From Paracoccaceae bacterium (lineage in GTDB: Bacteria > Pseudomonadota > Alphaproteobacteria > Rhodobacterales > Rhodobacteraceae): 64,000 nt of DNA. The notes under the pieces were generated by a model that was not told where the DNA came from, did no database searches, and worked only from the letters and a program-made list of their open reading frames with translations. Made by a program: the position numbers and the translations under genes. The DNA lies in the NCBI GenBank assembly GCA_024636555.1, contig JAGXGW010000040.1, forward strand, positions 1 to 64,000, given 5' to 3'. Positions 39,100-48,693 of the stretch are shown one piece after another (the stretch's first letter is position 1; the number at the start of each line of letters is the position of its first letter).

Positions 39100-40650
39100 T
39101 TACCGGACGCGGGGCAGATCCACCTCGATTAGTCTGGGGCCGGGGCCTGTGGGGTCCACCGTGTCATGCGTGGCACGGGTATAAGGCAGGCCGCAGGCGC
39201 GGGCGAAAGCCTCGAAATCCGGCGGGCGCGGGGTGCAGCCCAGCACCTCGGAGCCAGCGGCGCGCATCGCCTCGGCAATCTCGCCAAAGCCGTGGTTGTT
39301 GAAGACGATAAAGGTAATATCGAGATTTTCCTCGGCAGCGGTGAGCAGTTCGCCCGGCGCGAACATCAGCCCGCCATCCCCGATCAGGCACAAGATCCGC
39401 GCCCGTGGTGCAGCAAGTGCAGCCCCGACGGCGGCACCTGTCGCATATCCCAGCGCGCCGTATCCGGTGGCAGCGTTGAACCATCCGCCCGCGCGGTCAT
39501 GATCGTAATAGAGGTTGCCCGCATAGACGATCTGCGTGGAATCGCCCACCATGATGGCATCGGGGCAGGCATCCCGCAGACGCTCCAGCAGCGCGACTTC
39601 GGCCGCGTATCCCGCTGGCAGGGCGGCGCGCGCGGCGTGCCGTGTCGCATGGGCGCGGTCTGGGCCATCGGTGGCAGGGCCGTCGCGGGACAGCAACGGC
39701 ATAATCGTCGCGACATCGCCTTGCAGGGTCAGCGCGGCGGGGTGCCGGTTGAGTTGTGCCCCGTCGATATCCACGCGGATCATACCGCGCGTCGGAGGAA
39801 AGTCACCGTCTGCGTACATGTCGCAATCGGTTGGCCCCAGTTCGGAGCCGAGCACGATCAGCGGGTCGGCGCTGCGGATGAGATCGCGCACAGGCGCAAG
39901 GCTGGGGGAGGCGGGGACGACCATCGGATGGTCATGCATCAGCCCCCGCGCATTTGTGGTCAGGATCACGGGCGCGCCAAGGCGTTCCGCAAGGGCTTGC
40001 AAGGCCGGGCCGGAACGACGGCATCCACCTCCCGCAAGAATGACGGGGGCGGTTGCCGTGTTCAGCAGGTAGTTGGCTTGTTCTATTCCGGCTGGTCCCG
40101 CATCCTTTCCTTCGGACAAGGCCACGAAAGGTGGGGCCTCTGCTGCCATCAGGTCAAGCGGGATCTGGATGTGCACGGGTGTGCCGCGTCCTGTGGTCAA
40201 TGCGCGCTCTGCCTGTTGGATTAGCGTGGGCAGTTCTTCTGGCTGATCCAGATGGAAGGCCGGACCCAGCGCGGCGGTCAGGCTCAGCTGGTCGGGCAAT
40301 TCGTGCAGGTAGCCAAGCCCCTTGCCCAGAGTGTCGCGCCGGTTGACGCCGGAGATGACGAGCATCGGCACGGAATCGGCACGAGCTTGCGCCATCGGGG
40401 TCAGGATATTGGTCAGCCCCGGTCCGGTGATCACAAGCGCCACACCGAAGCGGCCCGAGACACGCGCATAACCATCGGCCATGAATCCTGCTCCTGTCTC
40501 GTTCCGGGGGGTGATATGGCGGATGCCGGACTCTGGCAGTGCGCGGTAAAGCTGGATTGTATGCACGCCGGGGATGCCGAAGATGACATCCACGCCCATA
40601 GATTTCAGCCAGCCGACAAGTTGTTGCGCGACAGTGGTCATCCCTGCCAC
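39100..40650 (-). CDS. ThDP-dependent decarboxylase (5-guanidino-2-oxopentanoate decarboxylase/AruI-like)
   Basis: 516 aa; LVGWLKSMGVDVIFGIPGVHTIQLYRALPESGIRHITPRNETGAGFMADGYARVSGRFGVALVITGPGLTNILTPMAQA; next to AruH-like aminotransferase. Confidence 0.8.
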   Translation of the reverse strand: MAGMTTVAQQLVGWLKSMGVDVIFGIPGVHTIQLYRALPESGIRHITPRNETGAGFMADGYARVSGRFGVALVITGPGLTNILTPMAQARADSVPMLVISGVNRRDTLGKGLGYLHELPDQLSLTAALGPAFHLDQPEELPTLIQQAERALTTGRGTPVHIQIPLDLMAAEAPPFVALSEGKDAGPAGIEQANYLLNTATAPVILAGGGCRRSGPALQALAERLGAPVILTTNARGLMHDHPMVVPASPSLAPVRDLIRSADPLIVLGSELGPTDCDMYADGDFPPTRGMIRVDIDGAQLNRHPAALTLQGDVATIMPLLSRDGPATDGPDRAHATRHAARAALPAGYAAEVALLERLRDACPDAIMVGDSTQIVYAGNLYYDHDRAGGWFNAATGYGALGYATGAAVGAALAAPRARILCLIGDGGLMFAPGELLTAAEENLDITFIVFNNHGFGEIAEAMRAAGSEVLGCTPRPPDFEAFARACGLPYTRATHDTVDPTGPGPRLIEVDLPRVR

Positions 40651-41816
40651 GCTTTCGCGAAATCCGTGATCCGGTCACAGGCTTTGACGGTATCTGCATC
40701 GCTGGCATTAAGCGCGAGGCGCAACCAGCCTTCCAGCCCTGCGCCGAAAGAGGCACCGGGCATCACGGCAACGCCGGTCGCCTCCAGCAGCGCGAGGGCG
40801 AAACGCTGGGAGTCGGTGCAAAGCGCGCGGATATCGAGCAAGGCGAACATCCCCGCCTCGGGGCGATGGACATGCAGACCCGCCACGCCATCAAGCGCAT
40901 CATGGATAAGGGCAGCGCGCTGCGTCATGCGTGCAGCCATCGCATGCGCCACGTCCGGCGGGCTGGAGAGGGCTGCGGCAGTCATATCGGCAATAAAGGG
41001 TTGCGAGCCGAACAACATGGTTTCCGACAAAGGCAGAGCATGGGTACAGAATGCGGCTGACGCGCAGAGCCAGCCGGAACGGAAGCCGGGGGCGGCGTGG
41101 GATTTGGAGATCGAGGCGGCGGTGATCACCCGCGCCTCATGGGCCGGGTTTGCCAGGGCCGAGGTGAAAACGGCGCTGCCATGCGTCAGATCGCCATAAA
41201 CCTCGTCCGAGATGACCCACAGATCATGCGCCTCGGCCACAGCGCAGATCGCATCCAGATCGGCGGGGCGCAGGATCGCTCCGGTTGGGTTATGCGGTGT
41301 ATTGAGCAGGATGGCGCGGGTTGCAGGAGTGATCTTTGCCTCGATATCGGCGGCTTGCAGGCGGAATCCATGCTGGGGCAGCAAGGTGACGGGAACAGGT
41401 GCGGCCCCCGAGGCGCGGATCAGCCCCTCATAGGTGGCATACATCGGGTCGCCCACGATCACCTCGAAGCCCGGTTCGCACAGCGCCATGAAGGTCAGAT
41501 AAAGCGAGGTTTGTGTGCCCGGCAGGCAAAGAAAACGGTCGGTTCCGATCGTCCGCCCGGTCAGGGTGCTGTATTTGGCGGCCAGTGCCTGCAACAATTG
41601 TGGCTCGCCGCGTCCATTGGAATAGCCTGTTCGTCCTGCGGCCATGGCCTGCGTCGCGGTCCGGATCAGGCTGTCGGAGGTGGCGACATCCGGCTCCCCG
41701 ATGGTGAGATTGATCACCTCTTGCCCCGTCTGTCTGCGGCGGTTGGCAGCGGCGCTGAGTATCCATTTGTCCGAACCCAGCCCTGCAAGGCGACTAGTGA
41801 CAGGGGCGTATTGCAT
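40638..41816 (-). CDS. PLP-dependent aminotransferase class I/II (AruH-like)
   Basis: 392 aa; INLTIGEPDVATSDSLI, VIVGDPMYATYEGLIRASGAAPVPV, LLNTPHNPTGAILRPADLDAI, ASISKSHAAPGFRSGW. Confidence 0.88.
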   Translation of the reverse strand: MQYAPVTSRLAGLGSDKWILSAAANRRRQTGQEVINLTIGEPDVATSDSLIRTATQAMAAGRTGYSNGRGEPQLLQALAAKYSTLTGRTIGTDRFLCLPGTQTSLYLTFMALCEPGFEVIVGDPMYATYEGLIRASGAAPVPVTLLPQHGFRLQAADIEAKITPATRAILLNTPHNPTGAILRPADLDAICAVAEAHDLWVISDEVYGDLTHGSAVFTSALANPAHEARVITAASISKSHAAPGFRSGWLCASAAFCTHALPLSETMLFGSQPFIADMTAAALSSPPDVAHAMAARMTQRAALIHDALDGVAGLHVHRPEAGMFALLDIRALCTDSQRFALALLEATGVAVMPGASFGAGLEGWLRLALNASDADTVKACDRITDFAKAWQG

Positions 41817-41819
41817 GGC

Positions 41820-42449
41820 TTACTCCGGAAATTTGAGATCGAGCAGGCTTTCAAAAGCCTTCGTCGCGATGGATGTCATATCGTCTTTGGCAAAGTGGTC
41901 GGGCAGCAACGAGGCCTCGATCCATAACCCGTCCAGCAAGGCATTGCCCGCAATGGCAAGGCGGCGCGTTGTGGCGGGGTCGGCAGGTTTTCCCGCAGCT
42001 TGCAGGGCTGCCGCGATCATCTGTTCGAGCCGGTCGCGGAATGCAAGGTATGTCGTCTCGTGCACCGCGCGCATCGCACTGTCACGCGGCACCAGTTGCA
42101 TGGACGCGGCCCAAAGGGACATTGCGCGCGGATCGACGACGGGCGGGGTGACGGCATTGGCCACGAAACCGGCAAGGCGCGCCAAGGCATCGGCTGGCAA
42201 TTCGTCCAGCCGGGCGGCGCTCGCCGCAGTCAGGCTGGACATCAGGGTTTCATGCGCTGCGGCGATCAGGTCTTCTTTGGTGGCAAAATAATGCCGGATC
42301 AGGCCTTGCGTCACGCCCGCCCTGAGCGCGATGGCACGCACGGTCGCAGCTTGTGGCCCGCCTTCGGCGATGCAGTCCAGCGTTGCCGCGATCAGCGCGG
42401 CGCGGCGGGCCTCCTCCCCCTCGCGTTTATAGGCGCGCCGGGACGTCAT
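41820..42449 (-). CDS. TetR-family transcriptional regulator (BetI-like)
   Basis: MTSRRAYKREGEEARRAALIAATLDCIAEGGPQAATVRAIALRAGVTQGLIRHYFATKEDLIAAAHET. Confidence 0.9.
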   Translation of the reverse strand: MTSRRAYKREGEEARRAALIAATLDCIAEGGPQAATVRAIALRAGVTQGLIRHYFATKEDLIAAAHETLMSSLTAASAARLDELPADALARLAGFVANAVTPPVVDPRAMSLWAASMQLVPRDSAMRAVHETTYLAFRDRLEQMIAAALQAAGKPADPATTRRLAIAGNALLDGLWIEASLLPDHFAKDDMTSIATKAFESLLDLKFPE

Positions 42450-43324
42450 GCGCGCAGCACGGGCCGGGTGAGGCAGGTCGGCCCGCCTTCGCAAGCGATG
42501 CACAACGCGTCACCTTCAAAGACCTGCACGGTGCAACCGGCCTTCTCCATCAATGCGCGGGTTTGCGGGAAACCGTCCACCATCACCACATCGCGGGGGC
42601 CGAGCGCGAGCACGTTGAGGCTGAGGCCACCGGAGGCCAGAAATTCGTCTTCTGGCGCGTGCAGCAAGGTCCAGCCGCGCGCTGTCATCTCGGCCCAAAG
42701 CGCATAGGGCAGCAGGGGCGCATGGATCAGCGCGATATCGGGGCCAAGCGGCGAGACGAGCGACATCAGATGCAGGCAGGCCTCCGGGCCGGTCCACCAC
42801 GGCAGGTCATAGGCCTGCACGGTAATGCCATGCGGACGCAGAATTTCTGTCAGTTGGACAATGCCTGCCTGATTGGTGCGCGCGCCCCGACCCACGGCCA
42901 GAACCTGCGGGTCCATCCAGAAGCAATCGCCGGATTCGACAGTGGCCTCTCCTGTCAGCTGGTCGATCACCGGCACATCCAGCGCTTTGTAGAAAGCGGC
43001 ATGCAGATCAGGCTCTGGCCGACGCAGCTTTTTGCCCATCCTCAGGATGACCGCGCCATGGCGGGTCACGAAAGACGGGTCTTGCACGAACATCGCATCC
43101 GACAAGCCGTCATCACTGGAGGGCAACCAGTGGATTTCCGCGCCGCTGTCCTGAACGATCTTCGCCAGTGCGGCATGTTGTGTCTCGGCGCGGGCGGGAT
43201 CAAAGCCCGCTCCGTAATGCCAGTCTTTCGGGTCGGCCTGCGCCATGGCGGCACCGGGGGCGCGCATGATGACGTGGGCAAGGGGTTTAGAGCGGTCTTC
43301 GGCACCAAAGCGCATGATGTTCAC
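42446..43324 (-). CDS. Amidinotransferase / dimethylarginine dimethylaminohydrolase-like protein
   Basis: 292 aa; HVIMRAPGAA..., MFVQDPSFVTRHGAVILRMGKKLRRPE, ESGDCFWMDPQVLAVGRGARTNQAGI, C-terminal ALCIACEGGPTCLTRPV. Confidence 0.85.
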   Translation of the reverse strand: MNIMRFGAEDRSKPLAHVIMRAPGAAMAQADPKDWHYGAGFDPARAETQHAALAKIVQDSGAEIHWLPSSDDGLSDAMFVQDPSFVTRHGAVILRMGKKLRRPEPDLHAAFYKALDVPVIDQLTGEATVESGDCFWMDPQVLAVGRGARTNQAGIVQLTEILRPHGITVQAYDLPWWTGPEACLHLMSLVSPLGPDIALIHAPLLPYALWAEMTARGWTLLHAPEDEFLASGGLSLNVLALGPRDVVMVDGFPQTRALMEKAGCTVQVFEGDALCIACEGGPTCLTRPVLRA

Positions 43325-43464
43325 GATCTGCTTAAATTATACACTTGCATAATTGCGAGGTTTTTGGCCAGATACAACTCCTAATATGTCGCAGCGCCAA
43401 TCGGGTGCCGCGCAACGATCAAGAGGTGCCGCCAGCGCCCGGATGCTCAACAGAGGAGAAGATC

Positions 43465-44238
43465 ATGACAATGAAGACACTGGCCCTTGCGGCAACAACA
43501 GCCCTCATCGCAGCGGGGGGTATGGCGCAGGCCGATACGGTGCGCATCGGGATCGCCGCCGAACCCTATCCGCCTTTCACCTCGCCCGATGCCGCAGGCA
43601 ACTGGGTTGGCTGGGAGGTCGAGATCATCGAGGCTGTCTGCGTGGCAGCTGAGCTTGATTGCGAACTGACTCCGACCGCGTGGGACGGGATTATCCCCGC
43701 GCTCTTGTCGGGCCGCATTGACGCGATTATGACGTCGATGTCGATCACGGCGGACCGGATGGAGACGATCGACTTTTCCGATCCCTATTACAACACGCCG
43801 ACAGTGATCGTCGGGCAGCGCGACATTGAAATGGATGCCAGCCCGGAGAGCCTGGCCGGTAAGGTTCTGGGTGTGCAGGTCTCGACTATCCACCAGACCT
43901 ATGCCCAGACCTATTTCGAGGCCGAAACCGAGTTGCGGACCTATCAGACACAGGATGAAGCCAATCAGGATCTCGCCGCAGGCCGGATTGACGCGACACA
44001 GGCCGACAGCCTTGCGATGGATGATTTCCTTGCATCCGAGGCCGGTCAGTGCTGCGAGGTCAAGGGCGCGGTAGCCCATGACGAGGCCATCCTTGGATCG
44101 GGTGTCGGGGCCGGTGTCCGCAAGGGCGAGGATGATCTGCGCGAGGCGCTCAATCGCGGTATCGCCACGATCCTTGAGGATGGCACCTATGAAGAGATCA
44201 CGGAGCGTTATTTTGCCACCTCGATCTACGGCAACTGA
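43465..44238 (+). CDS. Polar amino acid ABC transporter substrate-binding protein
   Basis: MTMKTLALAATTALIAAGGMAQADTVRIGIAAEPYPPFTSPDAAGNWVGWEVEIIEAVCVAAELDCELTPTAWDGIIPALLSGRIDAIMTSMSITADRMETIDFSDPYY. Confidence 0.93.
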   Translation: MTMKTLALAATTALIAAGGMAQADTVRIGIAAEPYPPFTSPDAAGNWVGWEVEIIEAVCVAAELDCELTPTAWDGIIPALLSGRIDAIMTSMSITADRMETIDFSDPYYNTPTVIVGQRDIEMDASPESLAGKVLGVQVSTIHQTYAQTYFEAETELRTYQTQDEANQDLAAGRIDATQADSLAMDDFLASEAGQCCEVKGAVAHDEAILGSGVGAGVRKGEDDLREALNRGIATILEDGTYEEITERYFATSIYGN

Positions 44239-44254
44239 GCCCGGTCTTTAACGG

Positions 44255-44998
44255 GTGCTCGACTGGCTTTTCGCCATGTGGCCGGGGTTGGAAACCTCGG
44301 TCAAACTTCTGTCCCTCCAGCCGCCGGGCTGGGGGGGCAATCTGTTGCGCGGGGCTTTGGCCAGTCTGCAGATCGCGGGCGGTGCCTTTGCGCTGGGGTT
44401 GCTGATTGGGACATTCGGGGCCATCGGCAAGCTCAACGGCGGGCCGGTGACGCGTGATCTGCTGGCGGTCTACACTGTTGTGGTGCGGGCGGTGCCGGAG
44501 TTGATCCTGATCCTGATCCTGTATTACGCGGGCACCGATCTGCTGAACCAGTTGCTAAGGGCGATGGGGCAGCGCCCTGTCGAGATTTCCGGCGTGATTG
44601 CGGGGATTGCGGTGCTTGGGGTGGTGCAGGGTGCCTATGCGACGGAAGTATTGCGCGGCGCAATCCAGTCGGTTCCGCGCGGCCAGCTAGAGGCGGCGCG
44701 CGCCTACGGAATGGGGCCTGTCACGACCTTTCGCCGCGTGACCTTTCCGGCGATGCTGCCGCTGGCGCTGCCGGGGTTGTCGAACCTGTAGCTCATCGCA
44801 ACCAAGGATACGGCCTTGCTGGCGATTGTGGGCTTTGCCGAGCTGACGCTTGAGACGCGGCAGGCAGCAGGCTCGACACGGGCCTATTTCACCTTCTTTC
44901 TGGCGGCTGGCGCGCTTTATTTGATAATGACTTTGGCCTCGGGGCGGATATTCGGCTGGATCGAGGCGCGCTACCGGCGCGGGGAAGCGGCGCGATGA
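44255..44998 (+). pseudogene. Amino acid ABC transporter permease (HisQ-type) interrupted by an in-frame TAG
   Basis: ORFs 44255..44791 and 44816..44998 are in the same frame; TAG at 44789-44791 in ...LPLALPGLSNL*LIATKDTALLAIVGFAELTLETRQAAG..., where a Trp is expected (TGG to TAG). Confidence 0.85.
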
Positions 44999-45792
44999 AC
45001 CGCTGGCTATCCCGTGCCGCGCAAGAGGTTTTCGTGCCGCATCGCCTGATCATGATCGCCGTGGCGGTCGCCATCATCGTCTGGGCGGCCATGTCGATGC
45101 GCTGGCATTGGATTCCGCGCTACGCGGATCTCGCGGCGCAGGGGCTTTGGCGCACCTTGTGGCTTCTGGCGCTGAGTTGCCTGATCGGGTTTGCGCTGGC
45201 TGTGCCGCTGGGATTGGCGCAGGCAGCGGGGCCGCGGAGTCTGGCGGCGCCTGCGCGGGCGTTTTGTACTGTGATCCGTGGCACGCCGCTGCTGTTGCAA
45301 CTCTGGCTGATCTATTTCGGGTTGGGCAGCCTGTTTCCGCAATTTCCCCTGATCCGCGAAAGCGAGTTGTGGCCCTATCTGCGGCAGGCTTGGCCCTATG
45401 CCCTGCTGACACTGAGCCTGAGTTTTGCAGGCTACGAGGGCGAGGTGATGCGCGGCGCGTTCAAATCCGTGCCTTCCGGACAGCTGGAAGCCGCGCGCGC
45501 TATGGGGATGAGTCGCTTCGCCATTTTCCGGCGCATCTGGTTTCCGCAGGCCTTGCAGCGTGCGATCCCGACCTTGGGGGGAGAGACGGTGTTGCAGATG
45601 AAGGCCACGCCTCTGGTCGCAACAATCACGGTCATTGATATTTACGCCGTTGCCAGCAGGGTGCGGCAGGACACGTTCATCATCTACGAGCCGCTTTTGC
45701 TGCTGGCGCTGATCTATATGATGATCGCGGGGCTGATCGCGCTGGCGTTCAAGCTGCTGGAAAACCGCTATAACCGCGGCATGGTGGTCTGA
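44995..45792 (+). CDS. Amino acid ABC transporter permease (HisM-type)
   Basis: 265 aa; LWRTLWLLALSCLIGFALAVPLGLAQ, VIRGTPLLLQLWLIYFGLGSL, EVMRGAFKSVPSGQLEAARAMGMS. Confidence 0.93.
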   Translation: MNRWLSRAAQEVFVPHRLIMIAVAVAIIVWAAMSMRWHWIPRYADLAAQGLWRTLWLLALSCLIGFALAVPLGLAQAAGPRSLAAPARAFCTVIRGTPLLLQLWLIYFGLGSLFPQFPLIRESELWPYLRQAWPYALLTLSLSFAGYEGEVMRGAFKSVPSGQLEAARAMGMSRFAIFRRIWFPQALQRAIPTLGGETVLQMKATPLVATITVIDIYAVASRVRQDTFIIYEPLLLLALIYMMIAGLIALAFKLLENRYNRGMVV

Positions 45793-45892
45793 GCTTTTTA
45801 CGCTGAGCAGGGGCCGAGTCTGCGGGCTTAGCGGGCGAAAATTTATTCAGGCGCCCTTCCGTAGCATGGCGGCGTAGACATGCGACCGTTCG

Positions 45893-45907
45893 CGCTATAT
45901 AGTAGCG
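45893..45907. promoter_or_regulatory. Operator-like palindrome CGCTA-TATAG-TAGCG upstream of TA operon
   Basis: Overlaps a -10-like TATAGT; ~30 bp upstream of antitoxin start. Confidence 0.5.
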
Positions 45908-45937
45908 AAAGGTATTACCTACCACGTGGAGTATCAA

Positions 45938-46216
45938 ATGGCCTCTCCGACATCCATCAAGCTTGATGACGACATGAAAGAACGCGTCCAGCAACTTGCG
46001 GACTCTCGCAAGCGCACGTCTCACTGGATCATGCGGGAAGCTATCGCACAATATGTCGAGCGCGAAGAAAAGCGCGAGACATTGCGCCGAGATACGCTCG
46101 AGGCGTGGGAAGAGTTCCAGGTAGAAGGAATGCACGCGACCGCGAAAGAGGTCGATCTGTGGCTGACAAGCTGGGGAACTGAAGACGAAGGTCCTGCCCC
46201 TGAATGCCACAAGTGA
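45938..46216 (+). CDS. Ribbon-helix-helix antitoxin (CopG/ParD/RelB-like)
   Basis: MASPTSIKLDDDMKERVQQLADSRKRTSHWIMREAIAQYVEREEKRE...; overlaps toxin start. Confidence 0.85.
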   Translation: MASPTSIKLDDDMKERVQQLADSRKRTSHWIMREAIAQYVEREEKRETLRRDTLEAWEEFQVEGMHATAKEVDLWLTSWGTEDEGPAPECHK

Positions 46217-46497
46217 TATTCGCCGCTCGGGCGGTCCGGGACCTGCAAAGGTTGAGGGATTTCCTGCGGCCCAAAAGTGACGACGCTGCGCGCCGGGCAG
46301 GTGAAGCTATCCGGCTGGGCGTGAGAACACTCGGCGCGCACCCCCGTCTCGGCCGAATGGTCGATGATCTTCCTGAGGAATTCCGGGAATGGCTCATCGA
46401 TTTCGGCGACAGCGGTTACGTCGTTCGTTATCGCATAGACCAGTCTGCGGTGACGATCCTCGCCATCCGCCATCAGAAAGAAGCGGGATATTCCTGA
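46204..46497 (+). CDS. RelE/ParE-family toxin
   Basis: 97 aa; IFAARAVRDLQRLRDFLRPKSDDAARRAGEAIRLGVRTLGAHPRLGRMVDD..GYVVRYRIDQSAVTILAIRHQKEAGY. Confidence 0.88.
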   Translation: MPQVIFAARAVRDLQRLRDFLRPKSDDAARRAGEAIRLGVRTLGAHPRLGRMVDDLPEEFREWLIDFGDSGYVVRYRIDQSAVTILAIRHQKEAGYS

Positions 46498-46652
46498 TCG
46501 TGGTCTCCAAGAAAGTTGCCGCGCCACCAAAAAATGCCCTCGCAGAAATCCGCAAGGGCTTTGCTCACTCCCGCTGCACCGTTGAGCTCTTGGCGGAGCA
46601 CATCCGGTAAGGAGCTTACGTCCGCGACTGCCTTTTGTGGTGTGCGCGAGAC

Positions 46653-47867
46653 TCAGGCGACCGCGTGGGCGATAGCGCAGCGTTTCCACAGGGTGCTGAG
46701 GGCGGCGACCAGATGGTCGATATCGGCATCCGTGTGATAGGGCGATGGCGTGAAGCGCAGCCGCTCGGTGCCCTTGGGTACAGTCGGATAGTTGATCGGC
46801 TGCACATAGATCCCGAAATCCTGCATCAGGATGTCCGCAAGCTGGCGGCATTTGACCGGATCTTTGATCATCACCGGGATGATATGGCTGTCATTCTCCA
46901 GATGTGGAATACCGGCGCGGTCGAGCATCGCGCGCAGGCGGGCCACCTGACGCTGCTGCGCCTCGCGCTCGCTGACAGAGATTTTCAGATGCGCGATGCT
47001 GGCCTGCGCGGCCGCTGCGACAGCCGGGGGCAAAGCCGTGGTGAAGATGAAGCCGCTGGCGAACGAGCGGATGAAATCGCACAGGGCGACAGAGCCGGTG
47101 ATATAGCCGCCGACGACGCCGAAGGCTTTGCCAAGCGTGCCCTCGATCAGTGTGATCCGGTCCATCAGGCCCTCACGCTCGGCCACGCCGCCACCGCGCG
47201 GGCCATACATGCCGACGGCATGGACCTCGTCCAGATAGGTCATCGCGCCGTGCTTTTCGGCCACTTCGATGATCTCGCGGATCGGAGCAATATCGCCATC
47301 CATGGAATAGACGGATTCAAACGCCACGATCTTGGGTGCATTTGCGGGCAAAGCGGAGAGTTTGCGATCCAGATCGGCGGGATCGTTATGCCGCCAGATT
47401 ACTTTTTTGGCGCGGCTGTGGCGGATGCCCTCGATCATGCTGGCATGGTTCAACTCGTCCGACAGGATGATGCAATCGGGCAGACGCGATCCCAGCGTGC
47501 TCAAAGCGGCCCAGTTCGAGACATAGCCGGAGGTGAACAGCAGCGCCGATTCCTTGCCGTGCAGGTCGGCCAGTTCACGTTCCAGCAGCAGATGCGCGTG
47601 ATTGGTGCCCGAGATGTTGCGCGTGCCACCGGCACCGGCGCCGAAACTGTCCACCGCTGATTTCATCGCGTCGATCACCACAGGGTGCTGGCCCATGCCG
47701 AGATAATCGTTGGAACACCAGACAGTGACCTGTTCGGGTGTATTCTCGCTGTGGCTGATGGCGCGGGGGAACTGCCCACGTTTACGCTCAAGCTCGGCAA
47801 AGATGCGATAATTGCCTTCGGCTTTCAATGCGTCAAGCTGGCTCTGGAACAGTGTGTCAAAGTCCAT
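46653..47867 (-). CDS. hemA: 5-aminolevulinate synthase
   Basis: 404 aa; [99 protein letters not shown]. Confidence 0.97.
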   Translation of the reverse strand: MDFDTLFQSQLDALKAEGNYRIFAELERKRGQFPRAISHSENTPEQVTVWCSNDYLGMGQHPVVIDAMKSAVDSFGAGAGGTRNISGTNHAHLLLERELADLHGKESALLFTSGYVSNWAALSTLGSRLPDCIILSDELNHASMIEGIRHSRAKKVIWRHNDPADLDRKLSALPANAPKIVAFESVYSMDGDIAPIREIIEVAEKHGAMTYLDEVHAVGMYGPRGGGVAEREGLMDRITLIEGTLGKAFGVVGGYITGSVALCDFIRSFASGFIFTTALPPAVAAAAQASIAHLKISVSEREAQQRQVARLRAMLDRAGIPHLENDSHIIPVMIKDPVKCRQLADILMQDFGIYVQPINYPTVPKGTERLRFTPSPYHTDADIDHLVAALSTLWKRCAIAHAVA

Positions 47868-48693
47868 GGGCGTCCTCGTTTCTTGTGGTTTTTCGTAACG
47901 GTACGGGTTTCAGATGGGCAGTTTTGGCCGCCGGCAGCATCCAGCGCCAGAGCTTTTCGTCGGGAAGGGGCAAAACCATCAGCCAATGCTCCAGCAGGGC
48001 AAGACTGGTGATGGCGGTCAGCAGGGCGAAACCGGCAACTTCGCCGGGCGTATTCATGGCCCAAAGCCGCTCCATCCAGCAGGCGGTCGCGAAGGTCAGG
48101 GCGGTGACGGAAAAGGGAAACACCCAGTTCAGCCGCGACAGGCGGAAATGGCTGGGCAGATGCGCCAGCGGGGTGGGCAGGAATTCGACATTGATCTTCG
48201 GCACACCGAAAAAGAGGTTCAGCTTGGCCGAGACGCGGGCGAAGAACAGCACCACGAAGGTCCACAGGCCAAAGGTATTCTCGGCACCCCAACCGGAGAT
48301 CAGGATCAGGGTCATCACCGCGACCAGCAGCATCTCGTGATAGGCGATCGTGCCCCATGCGCGGATGAAACGCTCCCATTCCGGCAGTTTGTCAGGGCAA
48401 TGGTGCAGGTTCGGGCCGGTGATGATGCCGGTGAGAAATGCCAGTTCAATCCAGCCCCAGACCGCAATGGCCGACAGGAAGGCCAGATAGGCACCGGATA
48501 CGGATGTGTCGGAGAATGTTGCGTAAAGGCCCCAAAGGCCCAGGCCGAAGACGGGCAGTGCCACCCACGTCGCCATGTTGCAGGCGCGTGCGCCGTGCCT
48601 GTCGGCATAGCGCACGGCCATCAGGATCACCCCGGTGGAAAACCACCAGACAAAAAGGGCCAAGATGCCTGCGATCCAGGGGTTATCGAGCAT
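47857..48693 (-). CDS. puhE: Photosynthetic complex assembly protein PuhE
   Basis: 278-aa polytopic membrane protein, located between hemA and acsF as in PGCs. Confidence 0.9.
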   Translation of the reverse strand: MLDNPWIAGILALFVWWFSTGVILMAVRYADRHGARACNMATWVALPVFGLGLWGLYATFSDTSVSGAYLAFLSAIAVWGWIELAFLTGIITGPNLHHCPDKLPEWERFIRAWGTIAYHEMLLVAVMTLILISGWGAENTFGLWTFVVLFFARVSAKLNLFFGVPKINVEFLPTPLAHLPSHFRLSRLNWVFPFSVTALTFATACWMERLWAMNTPGEVAGFALLTAITSLALLEHWLMVLPLPDEKLWRWMLPAAKTAHLKPVPLRKTTRNEDAHGL

